DNA of 54,227 nucleotides from an uncultured Schlesneria sp. GTDB lineage: Bacteria; Planctomycetota; Planctomycetia; Planctomycetales; Planctomycetaceae. A model generated the notes under the pieces. The model was not told where the DNA came from and searched no databases. It saw only the letters and a list, made by a program, of their open reading frames with translations. Shown here in pieces: positions 1 to 8,843 of this stretch; the first letter of the stretch is position 1, and the number at the start of each line of letters is the position of its first letter. The translations under genes and the position numbers were made by a program. Location: positions 1-54,227 of the forward strand of contig CAIVEI010000122.1 in assembly GCA_903904835.1 (NCBI GenBank). Direction: 5' to 3'.

Positions 1-213
1 CACCTGCGCGGAGCCACTGCCCCAAAACGAAAGACCGGGCGACTGGCTGGCGCCAGTCTCTCTAATTAAATCCGTTTTCTGGTCTAGACAATGGGGTCCA
101 CCGTAAAGTACGTCGGTGATAAAGAGACTTCTCACCCACCAGAAAACCAATACCATCGCCAGCACGAGAGTCACTGTGCCAATCTTCCTTCGCCATCCGT
201 GAAAAAACTTCAT
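1..213 (-). CDS. Small two-helix membrane protein, sixth array paralog (partial, 3' end outside window)
   Basis: The reading frame opens with ATG at 213 and stays open to the window edge (71 codons visible). Its N-terminus has the same features as the five genes upstream: a short amphipathic start, the basic motif WRRKIG at residues 7-12, then a hydrophobic segment (about residues 13-28) ending in WVRS. The start codon shares one base with the stop of the preceding gene (TGATG), which implies translational coupling. The C-terminal part, expected to contain a second membrane helix, is outside the window. Function unknown. Confidence 0.75.
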   Translation of the reverse strand, partial: MKFFHGWRRKIGTVTLVLAMVLVFWWVRSLFITDVLYGGPHCLDQKTDLIRETGASQSPGLSFWGSGSAQV

Positions 214-716
214 CACGATTTCGTCCCTCCCTCGCCAGAAATGGGTTCACTTGTTTTCATCTGATTCGATTTAAGGGGCTTTGAGAGGAGAAGCCAAAGT
301 GAGATGAAGGTCAGTGGGATGGTGACGGACCAGCAGGGAACAACAGCCACTGTGCCGGGTGTCATTTGAATCATTTGATTGCCGACTTGCTTTGTACCGT
401 CGACGCTGGCACCGATTCCAAAGCCACAGCGCTTCCAACGCCATTCAAATAAGGGATTTTCAAATATGCGGTCGTCAATGTCCGAGAAGCGTCTGGAGAC
501 GATGTTGGGGTAACAAAAAAAACCGTCTCCCTGCTGCGTCAGCCAAATCAACGAAGAATCACTTGACACCAACGATGCTGAACTTTTCATCCCGAGTGGA
601 ATCACGACACCTTCGATGAAAAACGAGCTCCTCACCCACCCAGCCATGAACAGAGACGCCAAAACCAGCGTCACACAGCCGATCTTCCTTCGCCCCGGTT
701 TGAAATAGTCACCCAA
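213..716 (-). CDS. Small two-helix membrane protein, array paralog 5
   Basis: 167 residues. N-terminal RRKIGCVTLVLASLFMAGWV is a basic anchor followed by a first membrane helix (about 9-29). A second hydrophobic segment with the family signature 'VTIPLTFISLWLLLSKP' lies near residues 130-147, followed by a polar tail containing SEPISGEGG. The roughly 100-residue region between the helices is variable and predicted to lie outside the membrane. It follows the previous gene after 3 bases. No enzymatic motif is visible and I do not recognise a named family beyond similarity to its neighbours. Confidence 0.8.
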   Translation of the reverse strand: MGDYFKPGRRKIGCVTLVLASLFMAGWVRSSFFIEGVVIPLGMKSSASLVSSDSSLIWLTQQGDGFFCYPNIVSRRFSDIDDRIFENPLFEWRWKRCGFGIGASVDGTKQVGNQMIQMTPGTVAVVPCWSVTIPLTFISLWLLLSKPLKSNQMKTSEPISGEGGTKS

Positions 717-719
717 GAT

Positions 720-1244
720 TCACGCTCCTTCGTTTGCAGTGGGTTCAATCATTTTCTTCGGACTCGATGAACCGGGCTTTGAAAGGAGCAAGCAAGCAGA
801 GATGAGGGTTAATGGGATGACGATGTACGAGTACGGGACGATAAGAAACTTCAGACCCATTCCACGCCAGAAATTGTGTTTATAGTATTCAGCCAGATGG
901 AACCCGCCGAAACTCAGTCGCCATTCACACTCCCATCCCCAATATTCCAAGTACTGCAGTGGATTCTCGATGAAATCAATATGTAAACCGGGATGCGGTG
1001 GGCTGTGCGCGACCTGTTTCAACAACGATTGCTCGTCGTGTGTAAGGATTGGATCACGAGGGCTGATCGTATTCCACCAGAGACCTGCCTGGTTCGACGC
1101 CAGCGTCACGTATGAGGCTCCCAACTTGAAATGAATGTAATCGACGTTCATCAGACTCCTCACCCATCCCGCCATGAACACGCACGCCACCAGCAGTGTC
1201 ACCACGCCAATCTTCCTCCTCGACCCTCGAAAAAAATCCTTCAC
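720..1244 (-). CDS. Small two-helix membrane protein, array paralog 4
   Basis: 174 residues, with N-terminal SRRKIGVVTLLVACVFMAGW as first helix and 'IVIPLTLISACLLLSKP' as second helix near residues 140-157, followed by a tail with IEPTANEGA. The ATG overlaps the stop of the upstream paralog by four bases (ATGA, 1241-1244), so the two are probably translationally coupled. The central extracytoplasmic region has little similarity to that of its neighbours, so the copies share ends but differ in the middle. Function unknown. Confidence 0.8.
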   Translation of the reverse strand: MKDFFRGSRRKIGVVTLLVACVFMAGWVRSLMNVDYIHFKLGASYVTLASNQAGLWWNTISPRDPILTHDEQSLLKQVAHSPPHPGLHIDFIENPLQYLEYWGWECEWRLSFGGFHLAEYYKHNFWRGMGLKFLIVPYSYIVIPLTLISACLLLSKPGSSSPKKMIEPTANEGA

Positions 1245-1738
1245 GATGTCGCCCCTTCATCGTTTTGAATGGGTTCTGGGATTTTGTTTGGAGTCGCTTT
1301 GCGGGACTTGGTGAGGAGAAGGTAAGCAGAGATGAGGGTCAATGGGATGACGATGGAGCAGTAAGGGGCATGACAGAAATAACTCGTCGGCGGATTACTT
1401 ATCCTGACTCCCGCACTTGGGGCCGTACCGTCGTCAACTCCGAATTGAAACCCATAGAAGTCGAACAACAGATACTCTGCATCGCTTCGATCCACTTGAA
1501 CGGGTGACGAGTCGAAAATCCGAAAAAACGTGAATTGCCCTGGCTGATATTCTTTGAGTAGTGAAAGTGCGAAGCTGTCGTTATTCGAGCGTAAGAAAAG
1601 CCAATGTTGAGGACCAATTCGGCACTTTATGAAATCACTGAAATGCTGGCTCCTCACCCACCCTGCGATGAACAGACACGCCAAAACCAGCGTCATACAG
1701 CCGATCTTCCTTCGCCACGGATTGAAATAGTCGCCCAT
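1241..1738 (-). CDS. Small two-helix membrane protein, array paralog 3
   Basis: 165 residues. It carries the family N-terminus (WRRKIGCMTLVLACLFIAGW) and the C-terminal helix 'SIVIPLTLISAYLLLTKS' followed by PEPIQNDEGATS. The gene begins 3 bases after the stop of the paralog upstream and overlaps the next one by ATGA. The variable middle contains GFQFGVDDGT, close to 'GFGIGASVDGT' in paralog 5, so some pairs are more closely related in the middle than others. Function unknown. Confidence 0.8.
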   Translation of the reverse strand: MGDYFNPWRRKIGCMTLVLACLFIAGWVRSQHFSDFIKCRIGPQHWLFLRSNNDSFALSLLKEYQPGQFTFFRIFDSSPVQVDRSDAEYLLFDFYGFQFGVDDGTAPSAGVRISNPPTSYFCHAPYCSIVIPLTLISAYLLLTKSRKATPNKIPEPIQNDEGATS

Positions 1739-1741
1739 GAT

Positions 1742-2206
1742 TCACGCCCCCTCGTTTGCAGTGGGTTCGGTAATTTTCTTTGCGGTCGATGTTTTTGGCT
1801 TGGCGAGGAGCAAAAAGGCAGAGAGGGCGGTCAGGGGAATGATGATGGACCAATAAGAGATCAACCAACATGGCTGACCACCACCGGTGAGACCCATCAA
1901 GAAGCCTAACCAATTCCACATCCTTTGTTCAGTTATCGGTAGCGATTCAGGAAATCGACTATACCCTGAAGGCTGATCGCATTCCCAATGAAAGAATGAC
2001 ATCCATACCGCTGGGTCTCTTTCAATCACTGAGGCCCAACTGACCCGACCGTTCTCGGAACACAACCAGACTGGATATTGTCCGAGCTTAAAATTCCATG
2101 TGTCCCTGATGAATCCACTCCTGAACCATGCTCCCACAAGCACACACGCCATCAGTAGCGTCACCAAACCCATTTTTTGTTTTCTCCCCTGGAAAAACTC
2201 CCTCAT
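1742..2206 (-). CDS. Small two-helix membrane protein, array paralog 2
   Basis: 154 residues, the shortest complete member. N-terminal RKQKMGLVTLLMACVLVGAW replaces the usual WRRKIG but keeps the basic-then-hydrophobic layout. The second helix is 'SYWSIIIPLTALSAFLLL' followed by AKPKTSTAKKITEPTANEGA, almost identical in tail to paralog 4. It starts 3 bases after the preceding stop. Function unknown; the array context suggests all six are translated from one message. Confidence 0.8.
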   Translation of the reverse strand: MREFFQGRKQKMGLVTLLMACVLVGAWFRSGFIRDTWNFKLGQYPVWLCSENGRVSWASVIERDPAVWMSFFHWECDQPSGYSRFPESLPITEQRMWNWLGFLMGLTGGGQPCWLISYWSIIIPLTALSAFLLLAKPKTSTAKKITEPTANEGA

Positions 2207-2209
2207 GAT

Positions 2210-2734
2210 TCAAACCCTTTCGTTTCTAATCGGTTCAGGAGTTTTCTTCTGAGTCAATGTTTTCGGCTTTTTGAAGAGCAGGAAGGCTGAGATTGCTGTC
2301 AGTGGGATGACGATGCACCAATGGGGGATTCGTGCGGCAATCAATCCATAGGTAATTGATGGACCCGGCTTTTTAAGGAATCGTGTGGGATAACCGGCTT
2401 TCCCTGTGCCGCTCGCGACAAAACAATCGCCGATTGCCACTTTCCAATAGTATTCATTCAGACGACGAAGAGGATCTGGACGTTGCAGACCCTCTCCAAT
2501 TTCCATAGCCCCATATTGAAGAAAAGGATTATCGATTGCGCCTTCATTGACGTACTCGTGAACCCAGAGAATACGGTTTTCAATGGATGTGATCTGGTAA
2601 CAATTCCTGACGAAACAGACTCTGAAAAAATCGCAGTAAATTGGGCTTCTGATCCAACTGAACGTCAACATCAAAGAGATCACCAGCGTCACCACGCCAA
2701 TTTTTCTTTGCCAAGGTTTGAAAAACTCGCCCAT
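2210..2734 (-). CDS. Small two-helix membrane protein, array paralog 1 (first of array)
   Basis: 174 residues. N-terminal WQRKIGVVTLVISLMLTFSW is the first helix and 'CIVIPLTAISAFLLFKKP' near residues 141-158 the second, followed by a polar tail with PEPIRNERV. It is the first gene of the tandem array, so the promoter should lie in the 142-bp gap shared with the divergent LRR gene (2735-2876); I could not pick a convincing -35/-10 pair there. The loop of about 110 residues is the variable part of the family. Function unknown. Confidence 0.8.
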   Translation of the reverse strand: MGEFFKPWQRKIGVVTLVISLMLTFSWIRSPIYCDFFRVCFVRNCYQITSIENRILWVHEYVNEGAIDNPFLQYGAMEIGEGLQRPDPLRRLNEYYWKVAIGDCFVASGTGKAGYPTRFLKKPGPSITYGLIAARIPHWCIVIPLTAISAFLLFKKPKTLTQKKTPEPIRNERV

Positions 2735-2876
2735 GATTCCTCCTGAACGAATCCTCGATCACACCAACGGTCTTGCTCGGTTGATTCGTTCAAGGATACG
2801 ATGTCAAAATGTCTTGAGTGCGTCAATCGGGACTGGCTAAGGCTTGAAGTCTGAACGTTGTTTCTGAGAATGAAAA

Positions 2877-4271
2877 ATGCGTTTTCAATCTGCATTGATT
2901 GCTGTTATCGCATTGGCTACTTCGTTGGCAATTGCCGACGACGTTCTTAACGAGTCAAAAGCGATTGAGAAGATCGAACTGCTGGGCGGAAAGATCACAA
3001 GAGACGAGACATTGCCGGGAAGTCCAGTGACGGAAATTGATTTCCGCGAAAGCACGAAGTTCAACGAAAAACATCTGCATCTGCTCGGGCAATTCAAGAA
3101 CTTGAAGTCGCTGTTTATCGAGGGTGTCAAACTCACTGAAACTGGTTTGACTGAAATCCGCGAACTCAAGCAGTCGCTGCCGAATTTGATGTTGTACTAC
3201 GACGATCCCGATGAGGCTCCGGCGATTCAGGAAATCGAAACGTTGGGAGGAGAATTAAGAAGAAATAACAAGTTGCCGGGTTGTCCTGTGATTGGCGTTT
3301 CCTTTTTTGAGGGACAACGTGAAGACAATAGAAAATTCAACGACGAACAGGTGCATCTGCTGGATGCATTCACGTACCTAATCGATCTCAGTATTCCGTA
3401 TGCTGGAGTCACGGACGACGGATTGAAGCACATTAAACGGTTGAAGAATCTAAAGTCCCTGAATCTTTCCGCCACCAGAATCACTGACGCAGGTGTCGAT
3501 GAAATCATCAAAGCCAAAGACCTGTCCAGTCTCGAACTGAAACGCACCGAAATCACCGATTTGGGCCTGAGAAAACTCAGCGAACTGAAAAGCTTGCAGT
3601 CACTTAATTTTGAAAGCCCTTCAATAATTACCGATGCCGGATTGACGGAAATCAAAGTGTTCACAAACTTGAACGACCTGATCCTGGGTTCCTGTGAGAA
3701 AATCAGTAATGCAGGCCTGAAGGAAATCGCCAAAGCCAGTAATCTAACACGTCTTCACCTGCATAGAATTCCTGGAATCACGGATGACGGATTGTTGGAA
3801 CTGAAGAAACTGACGAACCTCACTGATCTCGGACTTTTTCAAACTGGCATCACTGATGCTGGCTTGAAGGAAGTGGGTGACATGAAGAACCTCAAGTCAC
3901 TCGTTATCAATCGTACGAAGGTCAGCGATGCCGGACTGAAACATCTTGTCAGACTGACAAACCTGGAAAAATTGTATATCGGTTGTGATCAAATCACGGA
4001 TGTCGGATTGAAGGAAATCAATGGTTTACAAAACTTGTTTCACATTGATCTTTGGGGCACATCAATTACAGACGCGGGATTAAAGGAACTCCGTGGTTTC
4101 AAGAACCTGCAACAACTCTCTCTGGGTCGCACTGGCATCACGGATGCCGGACTGAAAGACCTTGCTGAATTCAAAGGCCTAACTCACCTCGATCTCAACA
4201 TGACAAAGACGACAGCGACAGGCATCAACCGACTCAAGAAAGCACTGCCGAACTGCACGATCTCTGATTGA
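2877..4271 (+). CDS. Exported leucine-rich-repeat protein
   Basis: 464 residues with an N-terminal signal peptide (about residues 1-21, ending AIADD). Residues 25-115 and 117-200 look like a duplicated N-terminal module: both copies have an 'IE.LGG...R...LPG.PV' core followed by an LRR. From about residue 175 to the end runs a regular ladder of about 24-residue repeats with the pattern T-D-A/D-G-L-K-x-L..L.NL..L.L..T (ribonuclease-inhibitor/cysteine-containing LRR style). The last repeat ends in ALPNCTISD, a frequent cap in planctomycete LRR proteins. Such repeats usually form a curved protein-binding surface; partner and role are unknown. It is transcribed divergently from the membrane-protein array. 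Confidence 0.9.
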   Translation: MRFQSALIAVIALATSLAIADDVLNESKAIEKIELLGGKITRDETLPGSPVTEIDFRESTKFNEKHLHLLGQFKNLKSLFIEGVKLTETGLTEIRELKQSLPNLMLYYDDPDEAPAIQEIETLGGELRRNNKLPGCPVIGVSFFEGQREDNRKFNDEQVHLLDAFTYLIDLSIPYAGVTDDGLKHIKRLKNLKSLNLSATRITDAGVDEIIKAKDLSSLELKRTEITDLGLRKLSELKSLQSLNFESPSIITDAGLTEIKVFTNLNDLILGSCEKISNAGLKEIAKASNLTRLHLHRIPGITDDGLLELKKLTNLTDLGLFQTGITDAGLKEVGDMKNLKSLVINRTKVSDAGLKHLVRLTNLEKLYIGCDQITDVGLKEINGLQNLFHIDLWGTSITDAGLKELRGFKNLQQLSLGRTGITDAGLKDLAEFKGLTHLDLNMTKTTATGINRLKKALPNCTISD

Positions 4272-4591
4272 GTTGTTGCCTTTGAACGTGTCCGTCTGAT
4301 GAGTGGAAAACAATGTTCCGAACCACTGAAATCGTCTGCTCTAATGGTTCTTGTACGAAATCAAACGCAGCCGGGTTTGCGTCGGTGGTAGCCACGTTTG
4401 GCGGAAGGATGCTCGTATGTCGCGCGTTCAAATTCGCTCCCACCTGGGCGAGCCAGTGTGGAAAGCGAAGAATGTCCGGCGCTCAAAACTGACATTGTCG
4501 ATAAAGACCACTGAATGAAATTTGCGACAAGCGACGATAGAATCTGATACTTCATTTCTCAGCGAAATCACTTGTCAGGAATGACTTTCAA
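4272..4591. other. Intergenic, no gene recognised
   Basis: A 320-base gap between two plus-strand genes. I see no ORF with family features, no convincing terminator and no clear promoter consensus. It presumably holds the promoter of the 747-residue gene downstream. Confidence 0.4.
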
Positions 4592-6835
4592 ATGTTGGCC
4601 GATCACGATCGATCCTTTGCTGATTCCGACGTCAGACGGTTCATCCTGTTTTTCGCGGTCAGTCTCATGCTTCAGGCGTCGTCTGCGATCGCTCAGACAA
4701 AGCCCCTGGTAATTGAATCGTCGACTATGCAGCCGTCTGTCGCACTGGGACGACCAATGCTGACCTGGTGGGACGTCAAGATTCAGGACAAGGGGCTGGT
4801 CACCGGCAAATTTCGGTTCGTCGTCCATTCCGAAGGATTTCAATTTGCCACTGTCGAAACGGAAGAAGTGACTTTAAACGGTCCCGATCAACGCATCCGT
4901 GTCATGCTGCCTGCGGTTGATTGCGCTCAGTCGGTCGATCGACTTTACGTCGATATTTCGTTTCGCGGAAAGAAATATTCTGGGGAACTTGGTCAACAGA
5001 TTCTACGAGTTCCGTTTGTGACGAAGTCGGTTTTCGTGTGCCTTGTTGGTGAATCGCGGATCGTTCGAAGAAAGTCGCCTCAACGTGACAAAGTGATCGA
5101 ACGCTTGAAGTTTGAGAACCTGGTCCCCGTTTTGCCAAGTAACCAGAAAACGTTTGATGAGACTGAACATGTGCAAACAATCCTGGCTTCGATCGATCCC
5201 GTTGATTTCCCCGCAGAACCGCTTGCTTATTGTGGCTATGACGTTGTGATTCTGCTGAATGACGAATTTCGAAATCTTCGGAAGCCACAACTTGAGGGCA
5301 TGCTGGCGTGGATCAAGGCGGGGGGAAGCCTGTACCTTGAACCAAACGGCGTTTTAGAGCCTTACCATCTTGATTTTCTGCGAAGCCTGACAAAAGACGA
5401 TCATCAAGAGATCAGCTTTCAACCGGACAGAACCGGAAGGTTACCTGCCGATACGATTCCAGACGACGTCACTGCAATGTCCATCAAGTGTGGACTGGGG
5501 GATGTCGTGATTCGTACAGAGAATCCGGATCAGGAAATCAATGCGTCCGAAGAATCCTGGCGGGCGATTGTTGGCCCGCTTTGGAAATGGCGATTTCAGC
5601 CTGTTGCGAGGCCCGAGGTGTCGTGGCAGGTGAATGGCCCTGACGGACGACCGGTGACAGTCAGTCGCCCGAACTCCGACCAATGGGGACTTACTTCTGC
5701 CCTTTATACTCGAACAACGCTTCGGGCGGATCAATTACTCGATCGCCTGATGCCGGAAGGGGTTCGAATGGTACCGCTGTCACTTCTGGCGGCCATTCTG
5801 TTCACTTTCGTCTGCCTGATTGGCCCGGGTGATTATTTTGTCCTGGGCTGGCTGCGACTACGAAAGCTGACATGGCTGACGTTTCCTCTCGCAACGTTAG
5901 GAGTGACCGCGCTGACGGTTTGGCTGTCAAACAGTTATATGTCTGCCGCGGAAACCCGACGTGCTCTCGTCGTTCGAGATCTCAGTCAGTCGGGAGATGT
6001 CGTCCGGACGAATCGATATGAGCTTCTGTTCGTCGCTTCCACCCATCAAGTGACAACGGACGTGGAAAAAGGCCTGTTTACCCCACTGAGTACAGGGGCA
6101 TCGCCTGACCCCAATCAACAGATGTGGGCGGGACGTGGGCAAGGAATGATCATTCAAAACGGTCGCGTGATCAATTTACAGGGACCGAGCCCCGTATCGG
6201 TTGTCGCACCAAGTGACGGGACAATTCGGCAATTGACCACTCAAGTTCAAGGACGAATCCCGACTCAGTTCACAGCGATGCAAGACCTTCCAAAATGGAC
6301 ACCGCAAATCAATCGGATGATGTCTATTCCAGGATCGGCATCACACCCTGAAGTCGACTGGTCAGAGTTCGATCTCAAGATTGCCGAATCGCAGGCGATG
6401 CAGAGCCACCAGATTCCCCTGAAACTTATCAATCTCGCAAAAATACGCTGGGGCGAACAAGCGATCGTCGCGTGTTTCAGCGGTACAGACCGTTGGGCCT
6501 ATGATCATTCACCACTTTGGCGTTCTGCAAGACCTGCGAGAATTTCAATGCAGACGATTAACAACTTTCCCGTGCCGGGGGTGCCGCGAGAACGAGTTGC
6601 GATGGAGATGTTGAATGAACCTGAACTTTTCCGCTGGCTATTCCAAGCCTCAGTGGCATCGGTCGAACAGGGGACATTCGCCTTAATGAAACAAACGAGC
6701 CCCAAAGGTGGCGCGATCGGGGATGACCTGCCTCTTTTGGATTCGAGCGACCCCAAAGCCTGGTTGCTCGTCATCATCGTTCCTGAAAAGGACGACTTCG
6801 TCGTCTACCGAAAGCTGATGACGTTTCAGGAATGA
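4592..6835 (+). CDS. Large membrane protein with exported N-terminal domain (GATase-like fold suspected)
   Basis: 747 residues. A signal-like hydrophobic stretch with a basic lead (DVRR, residues 14-17, then FILFFAVSLMLQASSAIAQ) precedes a large extracytoplasmic part. Around residues 208-250 the text 'YDVVILLNDEF' ... 'LAWIKAGGSLYLEPNG' resembles the glutamine-amidotransferase-like fold seen in many planctomycete membrane proteins. Two membrane helices follow (about 390-412 and 427-448), separated by 'GPGDYFVLGWLRLRKLTW', a stretch typical of planctomycete proteins of this architecture. The last 300 residues are soluble. Its end overlaps the convergent App1-type gene by 10 bases. Function not known. 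Confidence 0.8.
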   Translation: MLADHDRSFADSDVRRFILFFAVSLMLQASSAIAQTKPLVIESSTMQPSVALGRPMLTWWDVKIQDKGLVTGKFRFVVHSEGFQFATVETEEVTLNGPDQRIRVMLPAVDCAQSVDRLYVDISFRGKKYSGELGQQILRVPFVTKSVFVCLVGESRIVRRKSPQRDKVIERLKFENLVPVLPSNQKTFDETEHVQTILASIDPVDFPAEPLAYCGYDVVILLNDEFRNLRKPQLEGMLAWIKAGGSLYLEPNGVLEPYHLDFLRSLTKDDHQEISFQPDRTGRLPADTIPDDVTAMSIKCGLGDVVIRTENPDQEINASEESWRAIVGPLWKWRFQPVARPEVSWQVNGPDGRPVTVSRPNSDQWGLTSALYTRTTLRADQLLDRLMPEGVRMVPLSLLAAILFTFVCLIGPGDYFVLGWLRLRKLTWLTFPLATLGVTALTVWLSNSYMSAAETRRALVVRDLSQSGDVVRTNRYELLFVASTHQVTTDVEKGLFTPLSTGASPDPNQQMWAGRGQGMIIQNGRVINLQGPSPVSVVAPSDGTIRQLTTQVQGRIPTQFTAMQDLPKWTPQINRMMSIPGSASHPEVDWSEFDLKIAESQAMQSHQIPLKLINLAKIRWGEQAIVACFSGTDRWAYDHSPLWRSARPARISMQTINNFPVPGVPRERVAMEMLNEPELFRWLFQASVASVEQGTFALMKQTSPKGGAIGDDLPLLDSSDPKAWLLVIIVPEKDDFVVYRKLMTFQE

Positions 6836-7899
6836 CCAATTGAAACAAGCCGTGCGACTTCGGCTCGAATCTCGTCCGGGCCAACATACAGCGACCATTT
6901 CGCGGGGTCCGTCCCCTCGAAAGCTGACCGGATACGCGCTGTATCTCGTGACTCACCACGGATGGCTCGAATAAAGACACCAATAATCTGATCCGGGAAT
7001 TCTCGCAATAAACTGCCGTAGATATCGGGGTCCTGCTCGCCCGAATCACCAATCAAAACAAAACGACGCTGGGGAAACGCGAGCAAAATCGGTTCGATGG
7101 CGGTTCGCTTGTAGGCTTTCTGAGGTGACTTGCGCAGCTTTCTCGCTGCTTCACGAACCCGAAAGCGTTTTAGATGAAATGATCCAGGCGGATAGCCCTC
7201 GGTACAGCAGAACTCGTGCAAGGGTTCATAAAGCTGCCAGGGGCTCCCCGAAACAAAATGAAAAACGGCACCCGCGATCGCACAATCACGGTAAAGCTCG
7301 GGCATCCCCGTCACGGGGACGAAACGCTTCGCGAAGGTGTTTCGGAACAGGTCGCGTCGATTGCTGACGTTACTGTGCTTTATCGTGTCATCAACATCCG
7401 AGATGATCGAGACGCCCGTTGGCTCGATCAATTGCAGCCTGCCCGCGAATTCCCGCTCGTCGGGCGGATTCAACACAGCCTGGCATCTCAACCAGCGACC
7501 ACTATTCTCGATTGAGTCAGCAATTCCAGACGCAAAGTCGTCTGGCACTTCGACCGTTCCTTTGAACAAACCCATGTAATCGGATTCAGCTACGGGAAAC
7601 TCACGATCGCCGATCAAGACGTTGACGGAACGCCCTTTTAGACCCGACATCAGAAATTGCCGCATTCGCTTGCGAAAGAATTCATCCGCCGAACGATCGA
7701 TGCGCATCGCCCGCTGAATCAATCCCATCACGGGCGAACGTCGGAACCACGGCAGTCGGGGATCGAACACGCAACCTTGTACGATCAACGACCACGCACG
7801 TCCATCTGACGTTCGTGATCCGAACGACGGATACAATACGATTTGCTCGTCCAGTCCCACGGTCTTCCGGTTACGTCGAAATGAACGAAACAGCGACAC
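6826..7899 (-). CDS. App1-type (DUF2183) HAD-like phosphatase
   Basis: 357 residues. The catalytic signature ISDVDDTIK (residues 166-174) matches the DxDxT loop of the App1/DUF2183 phosphatidate-phosphatase family; further family blocks are FVSGSPWQLY and FVLIGDSGEQDPDIY. Yeast App1 dephosphorylates phosphatidic acid, but bacterial substrates are not established, so only the phosphatase class is claimed. The N-terminal 150 residues form the usual accessory beta-rich region. The gene begins 20 bases after the lactate/malate dehydrogenase stop on the same strand, so it may be read through from the microcompartment operon. No signal peptide is visible. Confidence 0.85.
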   Translation of the reverse strand: MSLFRSFRRNRKTVGLDEQIVLYPSFGSRTSDGRAWSLIVQGCVFDPRLPWFRRSPVMGLIQRAMRIDRSADEFFRKRMRQFLMSGLKGRSVNVLIGDREFPVAESDYMGLFKGTVEVPDDFASGIADSIENSGRWLRCQAVLNPPDEREFAGRLQLIEPTGVSIISDVDDTIKHSNVSNRRDLFRNTFAKRFVPVTGMPELYRDCAIAGAVFHFVSGSPWQLYEPLHEFCCTEGYPPGSFHLKRFRVREAARKLRKSPQKAYKRTAIEPILLAFPQRRFVLIGDSGEQDPDIYGSLLREFPDQIIGVFIRAIRGESRDTARIRSAFEGTDPAKWSLYVGPDEIRAEVARLVSIGHS

Positions 7900-7919
7900 G
7901 GGCGTGAACCTCGGGAGAG

Positions 7920-8843
7920 TTATAGGACTTTCTCAATGGTCTCACGCAAAACACTGCCCGACTTCTGCAAGGCCATTTTTTCTTTTGGCCACAGTTCGAC
8001 TTCGATCACACCCAGGACTCCCTTTCGTCCTACGACCGTTGGAACCGAAATCGCGACATCGCGCAGACCATACGCCCCCGATTGTAACGAAGAGACGGGC
8101 AGAATCCGACGTTGATCCAAAGCAATCGCATGCACGACATCAGCGATGGAGACTCCAACGGCAAAACCGGCTCCACCTTTCTTCTTAATCACTTCCGCAC
8201 CGCTGCCCCGAGTTTTCTTCTCGACGTCGGCAATCAGTTGAGAATTCACCCCGGGATACTTATCGAGCGGAAGACCTGCGATTTGAGCGGCAGACCAGAT
8301 TGGAACCATACTATCGCCGTGTTCTCCGTAGATGGTCACATCAACTTGCGTTGGTGGAACATCAAGCCGCTGGGCCAGCATACTTCGCAACCGCGTCGTA
8401 TCGAGTACCGTACCAAGGCCAATCACCTGGGTTGCCGGAAGGCCAAGCTCTTTGATGGCCAGGTAGGTCAATACGTCAACCGGGTTCGAAACCACGAATA
8501 CAATCGCGTCTTTGCGAAGACCAGTCGACTTCAGTTCCGTCAGAATCCCACGGAACAGCACCACATTGCGATTGATGAGATCCAGACGACTTTCATCGGG
8601 TTTGCGTCGGAGTCCTGCGGTAATCACGACACAGTCGCTGTCGGAGCATGATTTCATGTCGCCCGACGTGATCTTCTGGTCGGCAAGAATGCTGGCACCG
8701 TGCAACAGGTCTAATGCCTGACCTTCGCACGCTTCCTGATTGACGTCAACCAGGTGAATATGCCGCACGATCTTGCCCGCCTGCAGAGCGAACCCCGCAC
8801 AGGAACCGACCAGACCGCCTCCGCCGATGATACTGACTTTCAT
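7920..8843 (-). CDS. Lactate/malate dehydrogenase of the microcompartment operon
   Basis: 307 residues from ATG at 8843, chosen because GAGGAAAGG sits just upstream and the start overlaps the previous stop as ATGA; a longer frame to 8894 adds 17 implausible residues. The Rossmann motif is IIGGGGLVGS (5-14), with the NAD-selecting acid in VDVN (32-35). Substrate-binding and catalytic blocks are KPDESRLDLINRN (81-93), SNPVDV (119-124), LDTTRLR (147-153) and YGEHGDS with catalytic His175. In PVM compartments this enzyme is thought to oxidise or reduce a C3 acid/aldehyde product while recycling NAD. Lactate versus malate cannot be decided from sequence alone. No encapsulation peptide is evident. 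Confidence 0.88.
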   Translation of the reverse strand: MKVSIIGGGGLVGSCAGFALQAGKIVRHIHLVDVNQEACEGQALDLLHGASILADQKITSGDMKSCSDSDCVVITAGLRRKPDESRLDLINRNVVLFRGILTELKSTGLRKDAIVFVVSNPVDVLTYLAIKELGLPATQVIGLGTVLDTTRLRSMLAQRLDVPPTQVDVTIYGEHGDSMVPIWSAAQIAGLPLDKYPGVNSQLIADVEKKTRGSGAEVIKKKGGAGFAVGVSIADVVHAIALDQRRILPVSSLQSGAYGLRDVAISVPTVVGRKGVLGVIEVELWPKEKMALQKSGSVLRETIEKVL

